A stretch of DNA of 59,301 bases from Gammaproteobacteria bacterium (GTDB lineage: Bacteria; Pseudomonadota; Gammaproteobacteria; Arenicellales; Poriferihabitantaceae): assembly GCA_028817405.1 (NCBI GenBank), contig JAPPPS010000102.1, positions 1 through 59,301 on the forward strand, given 5' to 3'. Under the pieces are notes generated by a model, which was given only the letters and a program-made list of their open reading frames with translations, was not told the origin of the DNA and searched no databases. Below, in pieces: positions 50,847 through 59,301 of the stretch. The translations under genes and the position numbers were made by a program. Positions within the stretch are counted from its first letter, which is position 1. Each line of letters begins with the position of its first letter.

Positions 50847-52229
50847 TTACATCCGGCCGCGTTGCATTTGCGTTAGCAGTTGTTTCATTCCGCCTTTTTT
50901 GTTTATTTGCTTCATCATCTTTTGCGTTTGCATGAATTGTTTTAACAGTTGATTGACCTCTTGCACCGGGCGGCCGGCGCCTTGCGCGATGCGGCGTTTG
51001 CGGGAGGCGCGGAGGATGGCGGGGAATTTGCGCTCGTGCGGGGTCATGGCGTTGATGATGGCGATGGCGCGGACGGTTTTTTTGTCGTCGCCTTGGATGC
51101 GCGCGGCCGCGGCGGCCGGCAAGCGGTCCAAGCCCGGCAACTTCTCCAACAACGCCGGCATGCCGCCCATTTTTTCCATCTGCAATAACTGCGCGCGGAA
51201 ATCTTCCAAGTCGAAGGCGCGGCCGCGGGCGATTTTCGCCGCCATCTTTTCGGCCTGCTGTTTGTCGACTTGGCGCTCGGCTTCTTCGACCAAGGTCAGC
51301 ACATCGCCCATGCCGAGGATGCGCGATGCGACGCGCTCGGGGTGGAACGCCTCCAGCGCGTCGATGCCTTCGCCGACGCCGAGAAACTTGATGGGCTTGC
51401 CGGTGGCGGCGCGGATGGACAGCGCCGCGCCGCCGCGCGCATCGCCGTCGGTTTTGGTCAGCACCACGCCGGTGAGCGCCAGCGCATCGTCAAACGCGCG
51501 GGCGCTGTTGACCGCGTCCTGGCCGCTCAAACTGTCGGCCACGAACAGGGTTTCATGCGGCTTCACGGCCGCGTGGATGCGGCGGATTTCGTCCATCAAT
51601 TCCGCGTCGATATGCTGGCGGCCGGCCGAGTCGATGAGCAGCACATCGGCGGCGCTCTTGCGCGCCTCGGTCAGCGCGGCCGCGGCGACGGTTGCCGCGT
51701 CTTTCGGGTCGCCGCCACCGTCGCCGCTGCCGCCACCGTCATCCCCGTCAAAAAACCGCGCGCCGGCCGCATCGCACAACAATCGCAACTGCCGGGCCGC
51801 GGCCGGTCGGTGGACATCGACGCTCGCCACCAGCACGGTTTTGCGCCGGCGTTGAATCACATGTCGCGCCAACTTGCCGGCGGTGGTGGTTTTGCCCGCG
51901 CCCTGCAAGCCCGCCAGGAGGACCACCACCGGCGGCGGAGATGCCAGGTCGAGCGCGTCGTTGGCGTCGCCCATGAGCGCGACCAATTCCTCCTTGACCA
52001 CGCCGATGACCGCCTGGCCCGGCGATAAACTGGCCGACACTTCGCGGCCCAGCGCGCGCGCCTTGACCTTGTCGACGAATTCGCGCGCGACCGCCAGCGC
52101 GACATCGGCCTCCAGCAGCGCGACCCGCACCTCGCGCATGGCGTGCGCGATGTTGTCCTCCGACAACCGCCCGCGCCCGCGCAGGTGGCGGAAGGTCAGT
52201 TTTAGTCGGTCGCCGAGTTGGTTGAACAT
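50847..52229 (-). CDS. ffh: Signal recognition particle protein Ffh
   Basis: A 460-residue GTPase that targets nascent membrane proteins with 4.5S RNA. The N domain begins MFNQLGDRLKLTFRHLRG. The G domain shows GLQGAGKTT, DVHRPAA, LLIDSAGR and LTKTDGDARGG. The C-terminal M domain is Met-rich (FMQTQKMMKQINKKGGMKQL). A Gly-Asp insert, FDGDDGGGSGDGGGDP, lies in the G domain at residues ~160-175. It is divergent from ypjD, as in E. coli. Confidence 0.97.
   Translation of the reverse strand: MFNQLGDRLKLTFRHLRGRGRLSEDNIAHAMREVRVALLEADVALAVAREFVDKVKARALGREVSASLSPGQAVIGVVKEELVALMGDANDALDLASPPPVVVLLAGLQGAGKTTTAGKLARHVIQRRRKTVLVASVDVHRPAAARQLRLLCDAAGARFFDGDDGGGSGDGGGDPKDAATVAAAALTEARKSAADVLLIDSAGRQHIDAELMDEIRRIHAAVKPHETLFVADSLSGQDAVNSARAFDDALALTGVVLTKTDGDARGGAALSIRAATGKPIKFLGVGEGIDALEAFHPERVASRILGMGDVLTLVEEAERQVDKQQAEKMAAKIARGRAFDLEDFRAQLLQMEKMGGMPALLEKLPGLDRLPAAAAARIQGDDKKTVRAIAIINAMTPHERKFPAILRASRKRRIAQGAGRPVQEVNQLLKQFMQTQKMMKQINKKGGMKQLLTQMQRGRM
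51709..51752 (-). repeat. GD-coding repeat insert inside ffh
   Basis: CCGCCACCGTCG-type repeats on the plus strand give GDDGGGSGDGGGD in the Ffh G domain, close to where relatives have only a short surface loop. Confidence 0.8.
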
Positions 52230-52306
52230 GTTAATGCGGTGGTGGATTTGACGGCGGAGCGCAATTAAAAACGCGGAAACGCTCAGTCGCCACTCCGGCG
52301 ACAGTC

Positions 52307-52363
52307 GGAGTCCAGAGTCTGTTGTTCGATTCCTCGCCGGACCAATTAAAGACTCTGGACTCC
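52307..52363. repeat. Long-hairpin repeat between ffh and ypjD
   Basis: GGAGTCCAGAGTC (52307-52319) and GACTCTGGACTCC (52351-52363) pair perfectly over 13 bases around a 31-base loop. It is followed by GGGTCGGGGCCCGG, also seen after the copies near 200 and 39940. It lies in the divergent gap 52230-52481, which must also hold two promoters. Confidence 0.88.
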
Positions 52364-52481
52364 GGGTCGGGGCCCGGAGTGGCGGTGAGGGCGCAGATGG
52401 ATGCGTTTGTGAGTCGAGTCCGCTGTGTATAATCGCCGCGGGTTTCAGTTTGCGCCACCGTCACGCCGGCACCGTCACGAC

Positions 52482-53339
52482 ATGCTCCCGACCATCGCCG
52501 CCTGTTTATACCTCGCCGCCAGCGGGTTGCTGTGGCGGCATGCGAACTGCGCGTCGACACTTGCCGGCGCCGGCGCGGCGAAAACCATCGCCGACAAACT
52601 CGCGACGCCGGCCGTCATTCTCGCGACGCCGGCCGTCATTCGCCTCGTCATCGCCGCGGCCGTGGTCCTGCACGCGCTGCATCTGTACGCGCAATTATAT
52701 CCGAGCGGGCGCGGCGCCGCCAACCTCGCGCTCGGCCATGTGGCGTCGCTGGTGGCGTGGATGTCGGTGGCGCTGCTGCTGCTCGCTTCAACCCTCAAGC
52801 AAACCTTAAACCTCGGCTTGGTGGTTTTGCCGCTGGGTTTGCTGGGACTCGTCATCGGCGCGGCGTTGCCGGGCGCGGCGTTTTATTTAAGCGACGGGCC
52901 GGCCGGGGCCGGCCGTCACATCGCCATCGCGGTGCCGGCGTACGGCGTGCTCAGCATCGCGTTCGCCCAGGCGCTGCTGCTGTGGCTGCAGGAAAAACAA
53001 CTGCGCAAAGTGGAACGCGGACGGTTTTTCCCGGCCCTGCCGGCGCTGGAGACCATGGAATCCAACCTCGCGCATCTCATCGTCATCGGTTTTGTACTGC
53101 TGACCATAAACCTCGTCACCGGCATGCACAGCGCCCGCCAAGCGCACGGCGCGTGGTTGGTTTTCAACCATCACATTCTGCTTAGTTTGTTGGCGTGGGC
53201 CGGCTTCGGCGCGCTGTTAGTCGGGCGCGCCTGGTTCGGCTGGCGCGGACGGCTGGCGGCGCAGTGGACGGTGGCCGCGTTCGCGCTGCTGGCGCTGGCG
53301 TATTTCGGCACGCGCTTTGTCAACGATGTGATTTTGTAA
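52482..53339 (+). CDS. ypjD: YpjD-like inner-membrane protein (CcsA/CcmC-related)
   Basis: A 285-residue membrane protein with about eight helices, starting LPTIAACLYLAASGLLWRH. It matches the YpjD/CcsA-related group encoded next to ffh in gammaproteobacteria. IAVPAYGVLSIAFAQALLLW, KQLRKVERGRFFPALPALETME and WLVFNHHILLSLLAW are family-like. The tryptophan-rich haem motif of true CcsA is not seen. A duplicated phrase (LATPAVILATPAVI, residues ~41-54) comes from a 21-base tandem repeat at about 52602-52643. Function is unproved. The start at 52482 fits the family length. Confidence 0.85.
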   Translation: MLPTIAACLYLAASGLLWRHANCASTLAGAGAAKTIADKLATPAVILATPAVIRLVIAAAVVLHALHLYAQLYPSGRGAANLALGHVASLVAWMSVALLLLASTLKQTLNLGLVVLPLGLLGLVIGAALPGAAFYLSDGPAGAGRHIAIAVPAYGVLSIAFAQALLLWLQEKQLRKVERGRFFPALPALETMESNLAHLIVIGFVLLTINLVTGMHSARQAHGAWLVFNHHILLSLLAWAGFGALLVGRAWFGWRGRLAAQWTVAAFALLALAYFGTRFVNDVIL

Positions 53340-53426
53340 CTTGCGTTGTTCATGCCCGTCGCCGCCACCGCCGCCGCATCGAAACCACCGTCGCATCCAA
53401 CCACCGCCGCATCAAAACACCGTCGC

Positions 53427-54707
53427 ATGAAATTTTCCTCGCTTACCCATCGCATCGGCGGCGACGGCGTCGATGCCTGGCAGGTGCATTACGATGCGCT
53501 GGCGCGGCTGGAGGCCGGCGAGGACATCATCGTGCTCAGCATCGGCCAGGAAACCGAAGAGCAAACCCCGGCCCGCATCGTCGCGGCCGCGGTCGACAGT
53601 CTGCGCGCCGGCCGCCACCACTACACCCCGGTCAGCGGCAACGCCGACTTGCGCCGGGCCGTGGCCGCGCATCATGCGCGGCGCAGCGGCCGGCAAGTTG
53701 CGGCCGACAACTGCGCGATTTTTGCCGGCGCGCAGAACGCGTTGTTTGCGGTGGCGCAGTGCATCTTGGAAGCCGGCGACGAAGTCATCGTCATCGCGCC
53801 GTATTACACCACCTACCCGGCCACCTTCACCGCCGCCGGCGCGCGGTTGGTCAGCGTGGCGGCGCGCGCCGACGACGAATTCCAACTCGACCCGGACGCG
53901 GTCATCAAAGCCATGACCGCGCGCACCCGGGCCGTGGTCATCAACTCGCCGAACAACCCGTTGGGCGTGGTGTATGCGCGCGCGCGCGTCGAGGCGATTG
54001 CGCGCGCCTGCGTCGAGCGCGACATCTGGCTGGTTTGCGATGATGTGTATCAGGAACTTCTCACCGACCAAGAACTTGCCGCGCGCGGCGACCCGGCGGC
54101 GGTGCCCGGCGCGGCCGCGGTGTGCATCAGCGTGTCGAGTTTGTCGAAGTCGCACCGCATGACCGGCTGGCGGTTGGGCTGGGTCATCGGCCCCGAAGAA
54201 TTAATGCGGCACTTGGAAAACCTCTCCATGTGCATGTCGTACGGTTTGCCGGCGTTCATTCAAGACGCGGCGGTAGCGGCGTTGGCCGGCGGCGACGCCA
54301 TGGCGCGCACCATCCGGCGCAACCTCGACCGTCGCCGCGACCTCGTGCGGCGTTGCTTAAACGATGCGCCGGGGTTGAAATTGTTTAACGCGGCCGGCGG
54401 TATGTTCGTGGTGCTCGACTTAAGCGGCATGAAAACCGCCGCGACAACCGCCGCGACAACCGGCGCAACCGCCGCAACAACCGGCGCAACCGCCGCAACA
54501 ACCGCCGCAACCCTTTCGGCGCGCCAATTCGCCCGCGGTTTGTTGGACAATCACCGCGTCGCGGTACTGCCGTGCGACGGTTTCGGCGCCGGCGGCGAGC
54601 GGTTGCTGCGCCTGAGTTTATGCGTTGACGACGCGCGCCTCGCCGACGCCTGCGCGCGCATCAAAGCGCATGCCCAATCCCTGCAAGCATCGAGCATCGA
54701 AGCATGA
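53427..54707 (+). CDS. Class I/II PLP-dependent aminotransferase
   Basis: A 426-residue fold-type I enzyme. The PLP-binding lysine is in SLSKSHRMTGWRLGW at ~240. NSPNNPLGVVY is the conserved Asn/Pro motif, and LVCDDVYQELL holds the aspartate that pairs with the pyridine nitrogen. The amino donor and acceptor cannot be read. It overlaps the FAD/GcvT dehydrogenase start by ATGA, so both probably act on related amino acids. A Thr-Ala repeat (AATTAATTGATAATTGATAA, about 335-362) is inserted before SARQFARGLLD. The start at 53427 is family-like; an earlier one would cover a CCGTCGCATC-type repeat. Confidence 0.88.
   Translation: MKFSSLTHRIGGDGVDAWQVHYDALARLEAGEDIIVLSIGQETEEQTPARIVAAAVDSLRAGRHHYTPVSGNADLRRAVAAHHARRSGRQVAADNCAIFAGAQNALFAVAQCILEAGDEVIVIAPYYTTYPATFTAAGARLVSVAARADDEFQLDPDAVIKAMTARTRAVVINSPNNPLGVVYARARVEAIARACVERDIWLVCDDVYQELLTDQELAARGDPAAVPGAAAVCISVSSLSKSHRMTGWRLGWVIGPEELMRHLENLSMCMSYGLPAFIQDAAVAALAGGDAMARTIRRNLDRRRDLVRRCLNDAPGLKLFNAAGGMFVVLDLSGMKTAATTAATTGATAATTGATAATTAATLSARQFARGLLDNHRVAVLPCDGFGAGGERLLRLSLCVDDARLADACARIKAHAQSLQASSIEA
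54429..54512 (+). repeat. Thr-Ala-coding tandem repeat in the aminotransferase
   Basis: ACAACCGGCGCAACCGCCGC units in near-perfect tandem encode AATTGATAATTGATAATT. It is a different unit from the Gly-Asp repeats but has the same in-frame, loop-placed character. Confidence 0.85.
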
Positions 54708-57265
54708 AACAACACGCGCAAGTGGCGGTCATCGGCGGCGGGCTGGTCGGCTGCAGCATTCTCTACCACCTCGCCAAACTCGGCTGGCGCGATGTCATCC
54801 TGCTGGAGCGCGACGAGTTGACTTCCGGCTCGACCTGGCACGCCGCGGCCGGCACGCACGGCTTGCACGACAACAACAACATCTCGCGCATGCAGTATTA
54901 CACGATGAAGTTATACGCCGAGTTGGAGCGCGAGACCGGCCAGTCATGCGGCATTCACCAACCCGGCGCGGTCTACCTGGCGTGCAACAAAGAGCGCGTG
55001 CATCAGTTGCGCATTCAAGCATCCAAGGCCGCGGCCTTCGACGCCGAGTTTTATGAGATTCCGCCCGGCGACATTCGCGACTTGCATCCGCTACTGGAAA
55101 CCGGCGATGTGTTGTGCGCGATGTATGAGCCGTTGGCCGGGCATGTCGACCCGTCCGGCGTGACCCATGCGTATGCGCACGGCGCGCGCGCGTTGGGAGC
55201 CGAGATTGTGCGCTTCGCGACGGTGCTGGAGACCAATGCGTTGCCGGGGCGCAAAGGCGGCGGCTGGGAGGTGGTCACGAGCAAGGGTACAGTGCGCGCC
55301 GAGTTTGTCGTCAACGCCGCGGGTTTGTGGGCGCGCGAAGTGGCGGCGATGGCCGGCCTCACCTTGCCGCTGGCGGCCATGGAACACCAGTATTTCGTCA
55401 CCGAATCCATCCCCGCGATTGCGGCGTTGCAGCGCGAATTGCCGGCGGTCGCCGACCGCGACAAGGAATATTACATGCGCCAGGAAGGCGACGGTTTGTT
55501 GGTCGGCGCGTATGAGGCGGACGGACGGTTTTGGAGCGAAGCCGGCACCCCCATGGACTTCGGTCACGAGTTGTTGCAGCCGGACTTGGAGCGCATCGAA
55601 GAGAATGTCATGCGCGCCTGCGAGCGGGTGCCGGTACTGGCCGAGGCCGGCATCAAGCGCGTCATCAACGGTCCGATGATTTGGTCGCCGGACTCGGCGG
55701 CGCTGCTCGGCCCCGCCCCGGGCTTGCGCAATTATTTCGTCTGCTGCGGCATCATTCCGGGCTTCAGTCAGAGCGCCGGTTTGGGTTTGACGGTGGCGCA
55801 GTGGCTGGTCGAAGGCGAGCCGGAGTTGGACATGTTCGCGTGGGATGTAACGCGTTTCGGCGCTTGGGCGACGCCGGCGTTCACCCGCGCGCGCGCGCTG
55901 GACACCTATAGTTCGCGGTTTCGGATTCACTTCCCCTTTGATGAACGCGACGCCGGGCGGCCGGTGCATACGCGCCCGGTGTTCGAGATGCAGCGCGACT
56001 TGGGCGCGGTGTTCGGCTTGTCGTACGGCTGGGAACATCCGCAGTGGTTCGCGCGCGACGGTGTTGCGCAGCGCGACGATTTCGGCTTCGAGCGGCCCGC
56101 GTGGTTCGACAGCGTCGGCGCGGAATGTCGCGCGCTTCGGGCGGCGGTCGGCGTCATCGACACCTCCAACTTCGCCAAATACGAAATCACCGGGCGCGGC
56201 GCGCATGCGTGGCTGGAGCGCCTCATCGCCAACCATGTACCGTCGCACGACGGCCGCACTTGCTTGACGCCGCTGCTCAGCCAACGCGGCGGTTTGGCCG
56301 GCGACTTCACCGTCGCCCGCATCGAAGCCGAGCGGTTGCTGATGATTGGCTCCGGCATCGCCGAGGATTATCACCGTCGCATCTTCGAGCAACACCTGCC
56401 GGCCAAAGGCGTGGCGTTTCGCTCGGTTACCAAAGCGCTGGCCGGCTTCAACATCGCGGGCCCGAACGCGCGCGAGTTGCTGCAGCGACTCGCGGGCCGG
56501 CCATTCAGCAACGACGAATTGCCGTTTATGCGCAACCGCTTGGCGATGCTCGACGGCGTCGCCGACATCGACGCGCCCGCGGTGCTGCTCCGCGTCTCTT
56601 TCACCGGCGACTTGGGGTATGAAATTTATGTCGAGGAAAAATTCCAGTTGGCGTTGTATCAGGCGATTTTTGCGCATGGCGCGGACCTCGGCGTTGACGG
56701 TGGCGGCGCTTCCGGTGTGACGCCGGTCGGCTCGCGCGCGCTCGGCTCATTGCGAATCGAAAAGGGCTACGGCAGTTGGGGGCGGGAATATTCGCCGGAG
56801 TGGTGGCCGCACGAGAGCGGTTTGGCGGGGTTGGTAAAAACCGACAAGCCGGCCTTCCTCGGCCGCGATGCGTGGTTGGACATCAAGCGCCGGCCGCCGC
56901 GCCAGTTGTTGCGCTGCTTCAGCGTCGACACCGAAGACGCCAACGCCGACGCCTGGGGCGGCGAGACCATTTACCGCGGCGGCGAATATGCCGGGCGGGT
57001 CACCTCCGGCGCGTTCGGCTTCAGCGTCGGGCAGTCGGTGGCGTTGGGTTATGTCGATGCCGGTGGGGTTGGCGACGGTGGCGGTGGCGCGGCCGGCGAC
57101 GGTGACGGTGACGGTGACGGTGGCGGCGACGGTAACAACGCCGGCGACGGTGACGGTAACAACACCGGCGACGGTTACGAAATCGCGGTCCTCGGCCGCC
57201 CATGCCGCGCCACCATGCTCTCCGCGCCGCCGTTTGACCCGCAAGGCTTGCGCCTGCGCGGTTAA
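54704..57265 (+). CDS. FAD-dependent dimethylglycine/sarcosine dehydrogenase-type enzyme with GcvT domain, second copy
   Basis: An 853-residue paralogue of the protein at 18371. It has the Rossmann start VAVIGGGLVGCSILYHLAK and SGSTWHAAAG with the histidine expected to bind FAD covalently. The FAD domain reaches the GPMIWSPDSAALLGP region, and the GcvT-like part begins with FGFERPAWFDSVGAECRALR and includes FTGDLGYEIYV and GSRALGSLRIEKGYGSWGRE. Residues ~785-825 are a Gly-Asp-Asn repeat inserted just before the C-terminal EIAVLGRPCRA strand. It is coupled to the aminotransferase. Substrate likely differs from the first copy; N-methylated amino acids are expected. Confidence 0.88.
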   Translation: MKQHAQVAVIGGGLVGCSILYHLAKLGWRDVILLERDELTSGSTWHAAAGTHGLHDNNNISRMQYYTMKLYAELERETGQSCGIHQPGAVYLACNKERVHQLRIQASKAAAFDAEFYEIPPGDIRDLHPLLETGDVLCAMYEPLAGHVDPSGVTHAYAHGARALGAEIVRFATVLETNALPGRKGGGWEVVTSKGTVRAEFVVNAAGLWAREVAAMAGLTLPLAAMEHQYFVTESIPAIAALQRELPAVADRDKEYYMRQEGDGLLVGAYEADGRFWSEAGTPMDFGHELLQPDLERIEENVMRACERVPVLAEAGIKRVINGPMIWSPDSAALLGPAPGLRNYFVCCGIIPGFSQSAGLGLTVAQWLVEGEPELDMFAWDVTRFGAWATPAFTRARALDTYSSRFRIHFPFDERDAGRPVHTRPVFEMQRDLGAVFGLSYGWEHPQWFARDGVAQRDDFGFERPAWFDSVGAECRALRAAVGVIDTSNFAKYEITGRGAHAWLERLIANHVPSHDGRTCLTPLLSQRGGLAGDFTVARIEAERLLMIGSGIAEDYHRRIFEQHLPAKGVAFRSVTKALAGFNIAGPNARELLQRLAGRPFSNDELPFMRNRLAMLDGVADIDAPAVLLRVSFTGDLGYEIYVEEKFQLALYQAIFAHGADLGVDGGGASGVTPVGSRALGSLRIEKGYGSWGREYSPEWWPHESGLAGLVKTDKPAFLGRDAWLDIKRRPPRQLLRCFSVDTEDANADAWGGETIYRGGEYAGRVTSGAFGFSVGQSVALGYVDAGGVGDGGGGAAGDGDGDGDGGGDGNNAGDGDGNNTGDGYEIAVLGRPCRATMLSAPPFDPQGLRLRG
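57062..57176 (+). repeat. GD/GN-coding repeat insert in the second dehydrogenase
   Basis: GGCGACGGTGACGGTGACGG and GGTAACAACGCCGGCGACGG units encode about 38 residues near the C-terminus. The copy at 18371 lacks this segment, which dates the expansion after the paralogues split. Confidence 0.88.
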
Positions 57266-57350
57266 CTTGCAGCGGCCGGGCGGCGAAAACGCGCTATAAT
57301 CCCCGCGCCGGCAACTGGACACCCGGCAGGACACCCGGCAACCGGACACC

Positions 57351-57683
57351 ATGATGCTCGATGAAACCGAATCCACCCGGCCGCGAGAGGCGCGGCGCGC
57401 GACTTGGATGCGCCTGCTGTTTGTGCTGCTGTTCGCGCTGTTTTACATGGTCGCGGAAGTCGTGGCGTTGGTCATCGTCGCGGTGCAGTTCGGCTGCGTT
57501 CTCATCGGCGGCGCGCGCAACCCCAACCTGCTGGCGTTCAGCGCAAACTTAAGCGAATACATGTACCGCATTCTGCGCTTCGTTATGTTCAACTCGGAGC
57601 AAAAACCGTTCCCGTTCGCCGACTGGCCCGCGGCCGAGGGCGACGCCTGGGACGACGACGCGCATCCCGGAGACCCCGCATGA
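57351..57683 (+). CDS. DUF4389 small membrane protein
   Basis: A 110-residue protein of the DUF4389 group: a membrane helix (LLFVLLFALFYMVAEVVALV) continuing in a second one (VIVAVQFGCVLIGGA), then NPNLLAFSANLSEYMYRILRF and the family ending PFPFADWP. Function is unknown. The start ATG may be either of two in tandem (57351 or 57354). It overlaps the next gene by four bases. Confidence 0.85.
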   Translation: MMLDETESTRPREARRATWMRLLFVLLFALFYMVAEVVALVIVAVQFGCVLIGGARNPNLLAFSANLSEYMYRILRFVMFNSEQKPFPFADWPAAEGDAWDDDAHPGDPA

Positions 57684-57949
57684 AAGACACCGACCTGACC
57701 CGCGTCGCCAACCAAGCGGCCATCGACGCCGGCCAAGCCATCGGCGCCTCCATGAGCCGCGCCGAGGCCGACCGCGTCACCGCGATTATCGCCAAAGCGA
57801 TGGAAACCGCGGTGCTGGAAGCCAGTTCCCAGCATTCCGATGCGTGCGCCGACTGCGTCGACCACGACGCCGACCTCGCGCACAAAATTCGCGCCGAAAT
57901 CGAGCGCAAGAAAATCGGCTTGATTGCCAACTTGTCGAGTTTGCGTTAA
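57680..57949 (+). CDS. Conserved-looking small protein of unknown function
   Basis: An 89-residue protein starting MKDTDLTRVANQAAID, translationally coupled to the DUF4389 gene as ATGA. It is mostly helical with a Cys/His cluster, HSDACADCVDHDAD (two Cys, two His), that might bind a metal, and a basic C-terminus. I do not recognise the family. Confidence 0.65.
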   Translation: MKDTDLTRVANQAAIDAGQAIGASMSRAEADRVTAIIAKAMETAVLEASSQHSDACADCVDHDADLAHKIRAEIERKKIGLIANLSSLR

Positions 57950-58114
57950 GTGACGAATTCAACCGACAAACGCCGGCGAACCTTTGCCGTCATTCCGGAC
58001 GATAGAAAAATTGGGAGCGATAGCGACCATATTTTTCATCGATCCGGAATCCAGTGTCTTTTGCGGGCCTTGCGCGGTCGTGACGGTGGGAATGTCTCTG
58101 CGTTGTGGCGAGCG

Positions 58115-58927
58115 ATGGTGTGCGCCGCATTAGCGGCTTGCTTGACCGTGACGGCCGCGCCGGCGCAAGAAGTCGACGACGCGCGCATCCGCGAAATCGT
58201 GCGCGAGGAACTCCAGCGGTTGCTGAGCGCCGACGGCGACGGTGACGGTGCAGTGGACGGCGCATTGGATTCGGCATTGGACTCGGCAATTGAGCGCGGC
58301 ATTTCCAACTTCATCGACAAACAGCGCGCCGCCACCGAATCGGCGCGCGCCGAACGCCAGCAAGCGCGCGTGCGCAACCTGCGCCCGGTCGACTCCCGCG
58401 ACCACATCCTTGGCGACTTCGACGCGCCGCTGACGCTGGTCGAATACTCGGATTTTGAATGCCCGTATTGCAAGCGTTTCCACCCCGTTGTGGCGCGCTT
58501 GATGGCGAACAACCCGCGCCAAATCCGCTGGGTGTACCGTCACTTTCCGCTCGGCTTTCACAACCCCGGCGCGCACCGTCAGGCCGAGGCCTCGGAGTGC
58601 GCGGCCGAGGCCGGCGGCAACGACGCGTTCTGGCGATACACCGACTTAATCTACGCGCGCACCCACTCCGGCGGCGACGGTTTTCCGCTGGCCGGCCTGC
58701 GCCCGCTGGCCGAGGAAATCGGCCTCGATGGCCGCGCCTTCGACGAATGCATGGCAAGCGGGCGCATGCGCGCGCGCGTCGACCGCGACTACCAAGACGC
58801 CCAATCCGCCGGCGTCACCGGCACCCCGGCCGGCTTCCTGCTGAACCGCCACGGCGACCTGCGCTTCATCGCCGGCGCCCTGCCGCTCAAAGAACTACAA
58901 AAATTCGTGGACGAACTGCTGCAATAA
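58115..58927 (+). CDS. DsbA-family thiol-disulfide protein
   Basis: A 270-residue periplasmic thioredoxin-fold protein. The start at 58115 gives a clean signal peptide (VCAALAACLTVTAAPA); the frame is open from a GTG at 57950, but that part overlaps repeat-like sequence. Residues ~25-80 are helical with a short Asp/Gly run (ADGDGDGAVDG), perhaps a dimerisation stalk. The DsbA-like domain follows, with the active site FECPYC and the cis-proline in VTGTPAGFLL. This layout matches the Thioredoxin_4 group that oxidises or isomerises exported proteins. Partner DsbB or DsbD is not in the window. Confidence 0.88.
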   Translation: MVCAALAACLTVTAAPAQEVDDARIREIVREELQRLLSADGDGDGAVDGALDSALDSAIERGISNFIDKQRAATESARAERQQARVRNLRPVDSRDHILGDFDAPLTLVEYSDFECPYCKRFHPVVARLMANNPRQIRWVYRHFPLGFHNPGAHRQAEASECAAEAGGNDAFWRYTDLIYARTHSGGDGFPLAGLRPLAEEIGLDGRAFDECMASGRMRARVDRDYQDAQSAGVTGTPAGFLLNRHGDLRFIAGALPLKELQKFVDELLQ

Positions 58928-59175
58928 CAACGCAAGCCCCGGCAACCCCGCAATTCCGGCGCTTCACACCGATACTTAATTGCGCGGCGCACAGCGCAAC
59001 TCCCGCGTTTCGCATCGGTACTTGTCGGTACTTAATTCCGCGGCGCGAAGCGCCGCAACTCCCGCCGTAGAGCGGGAGTCCAGAGTCTTTTTTCGAGTTC
59101 GTGCCAAGTTAATTAAAGCCTGCCCCCGCCCACGAGTGGGACTCCGGGTCGGTGCCCGGAGTGGCGGTGGCCGCA
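58928..59175. repeat. Gap with dispersed repeats
   Basis: It holds two GCGCAACTCCCG blocks (about 58990 and 59051), GGAGTCCAGAGTC at 59075-59087 followed by a T-run, and a block with CCTGCCCCCGCCC and ACTCCGGGTCGG at about 59119-59150. The right arm of the hairpin is degenerate. The T-run after GAGTC could end transcription of the DsbA-like gene. Confidence 0.75.
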
Positions 59176-59301
59176 TCAGGCGACACGGTATTTTTCGAGG
59201 AATGCCGGGTCTGGTTGGACGCCGATGCCGGGGGTTTCGGGGGCGCGGGCGTGGCCTTGGGTGGCGCGGATTTGGGCGGGGAGGTCGAGCGGGGCGGTTG
59301 C
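59176..59301 (-). CDS. C-terminal end of a probable mandelate racemase/muconate-type enzyme (partial)
   Basis: The last 41 residues of a minus-strand gene that extends past the window. The end GHARAPETPGIGVQPDP and FLEKYRVA resembles the closing strand of enolase-superfamily enzymes (mandelate racemase/muconate lactonising type), which commonly end in a PTGPGLGVELD-like phrase. Too little is present for a firm call. Confidence 0.5.
   Translation of the reverse strand, partial: ATAPLDLPAQIRATQGHARAPETPGIGVQPDPAFLEKYRVA

Overview
The window reads as chromosomal DNA of a high-G+C gammaproteobacterium that spans its replication origin. The evidence is gene order: dnaA-dnaN-gyrB, argS-SPOR-hemC-hemD-hemX-hemY, bamA/skp-lpxD-fabZ-lpxA-lpxB-rnhB-dnaE and the ffh/ypjD pair are all gammaproteobacterial arrangements. 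Genes left of about 18.0 kb are all on the minus strand and most genes to the right are on the plus strand. DnaA boxes and two parS sites lie near this switch, so the origin is placed at about 16.4-18.4 kb. An uncultured marine or host-associated lineage is possible (reduced synteny, dispersed repeats, eukaryote-like MORN and Sel1 repeats), but that is inference.

Layout. 1-333: end of an IS30-like element and dispersed hairpin repeats. 334-3679: a three-gene operon of unknown function (lipoprotein, six-TM protein, exported VWA-like protein). 4090-12056: argS, an FtsN-like SPOR protein and a haem cluster, with a DNA methyltransferase wedged between hemD and hemX. 12344-18025: gyrB, dnaN, dnaA. 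recF is missing from its usual place, and two parS sites lie in the gap. 18371-21842: an FAD/GcvT dehydrogenase and a hydrolase. 21740-25449: the thiamine transporter thiBPQ behind a TPP riboswitch. 25507-28975: pgeF (apparently frameshifted) and bamA. 28976-41755: an accessory island, A+T-richer at least in its first part, inserted exactly between bamA and skp. It holds a DUF3800 protein, a GmrSD-like nuclease, an orphan P22-type capsid gene, MORN and Sel1 proteins, a coiled-coil membrane protein, a broken IS30 transposase, an HNH nuclease and a ClpP-fold protease pair. 41756-50583: the lipid A and envelope cluster through dnaE. 50847-59301: ffh, ypjD, an aminotransferase, a second FAD/GcvT dehydrogenase, small proteins, a DsbA-like protein and the tail of a probable enolase-superfamily gene.

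The most unusual feature is spread over the whole window. In-frame runs of a GGCGACGGT-type short repeat are inserted in essential proteins (GyrB, DnaE, DnaN, LpxD, LpxB, Ffh) and in spacers; ArgS carries a related but different short repeat. They code mostly for Gly-Asp and appear to sit in loops or at protein ends. A second dispersed family is built on the inverted pair GGAGTCCAGAGTC / GACTCTGGACTCC and occurs in gaps between genes. All calls come from reading the sequence and recalling protein families; no search was run.
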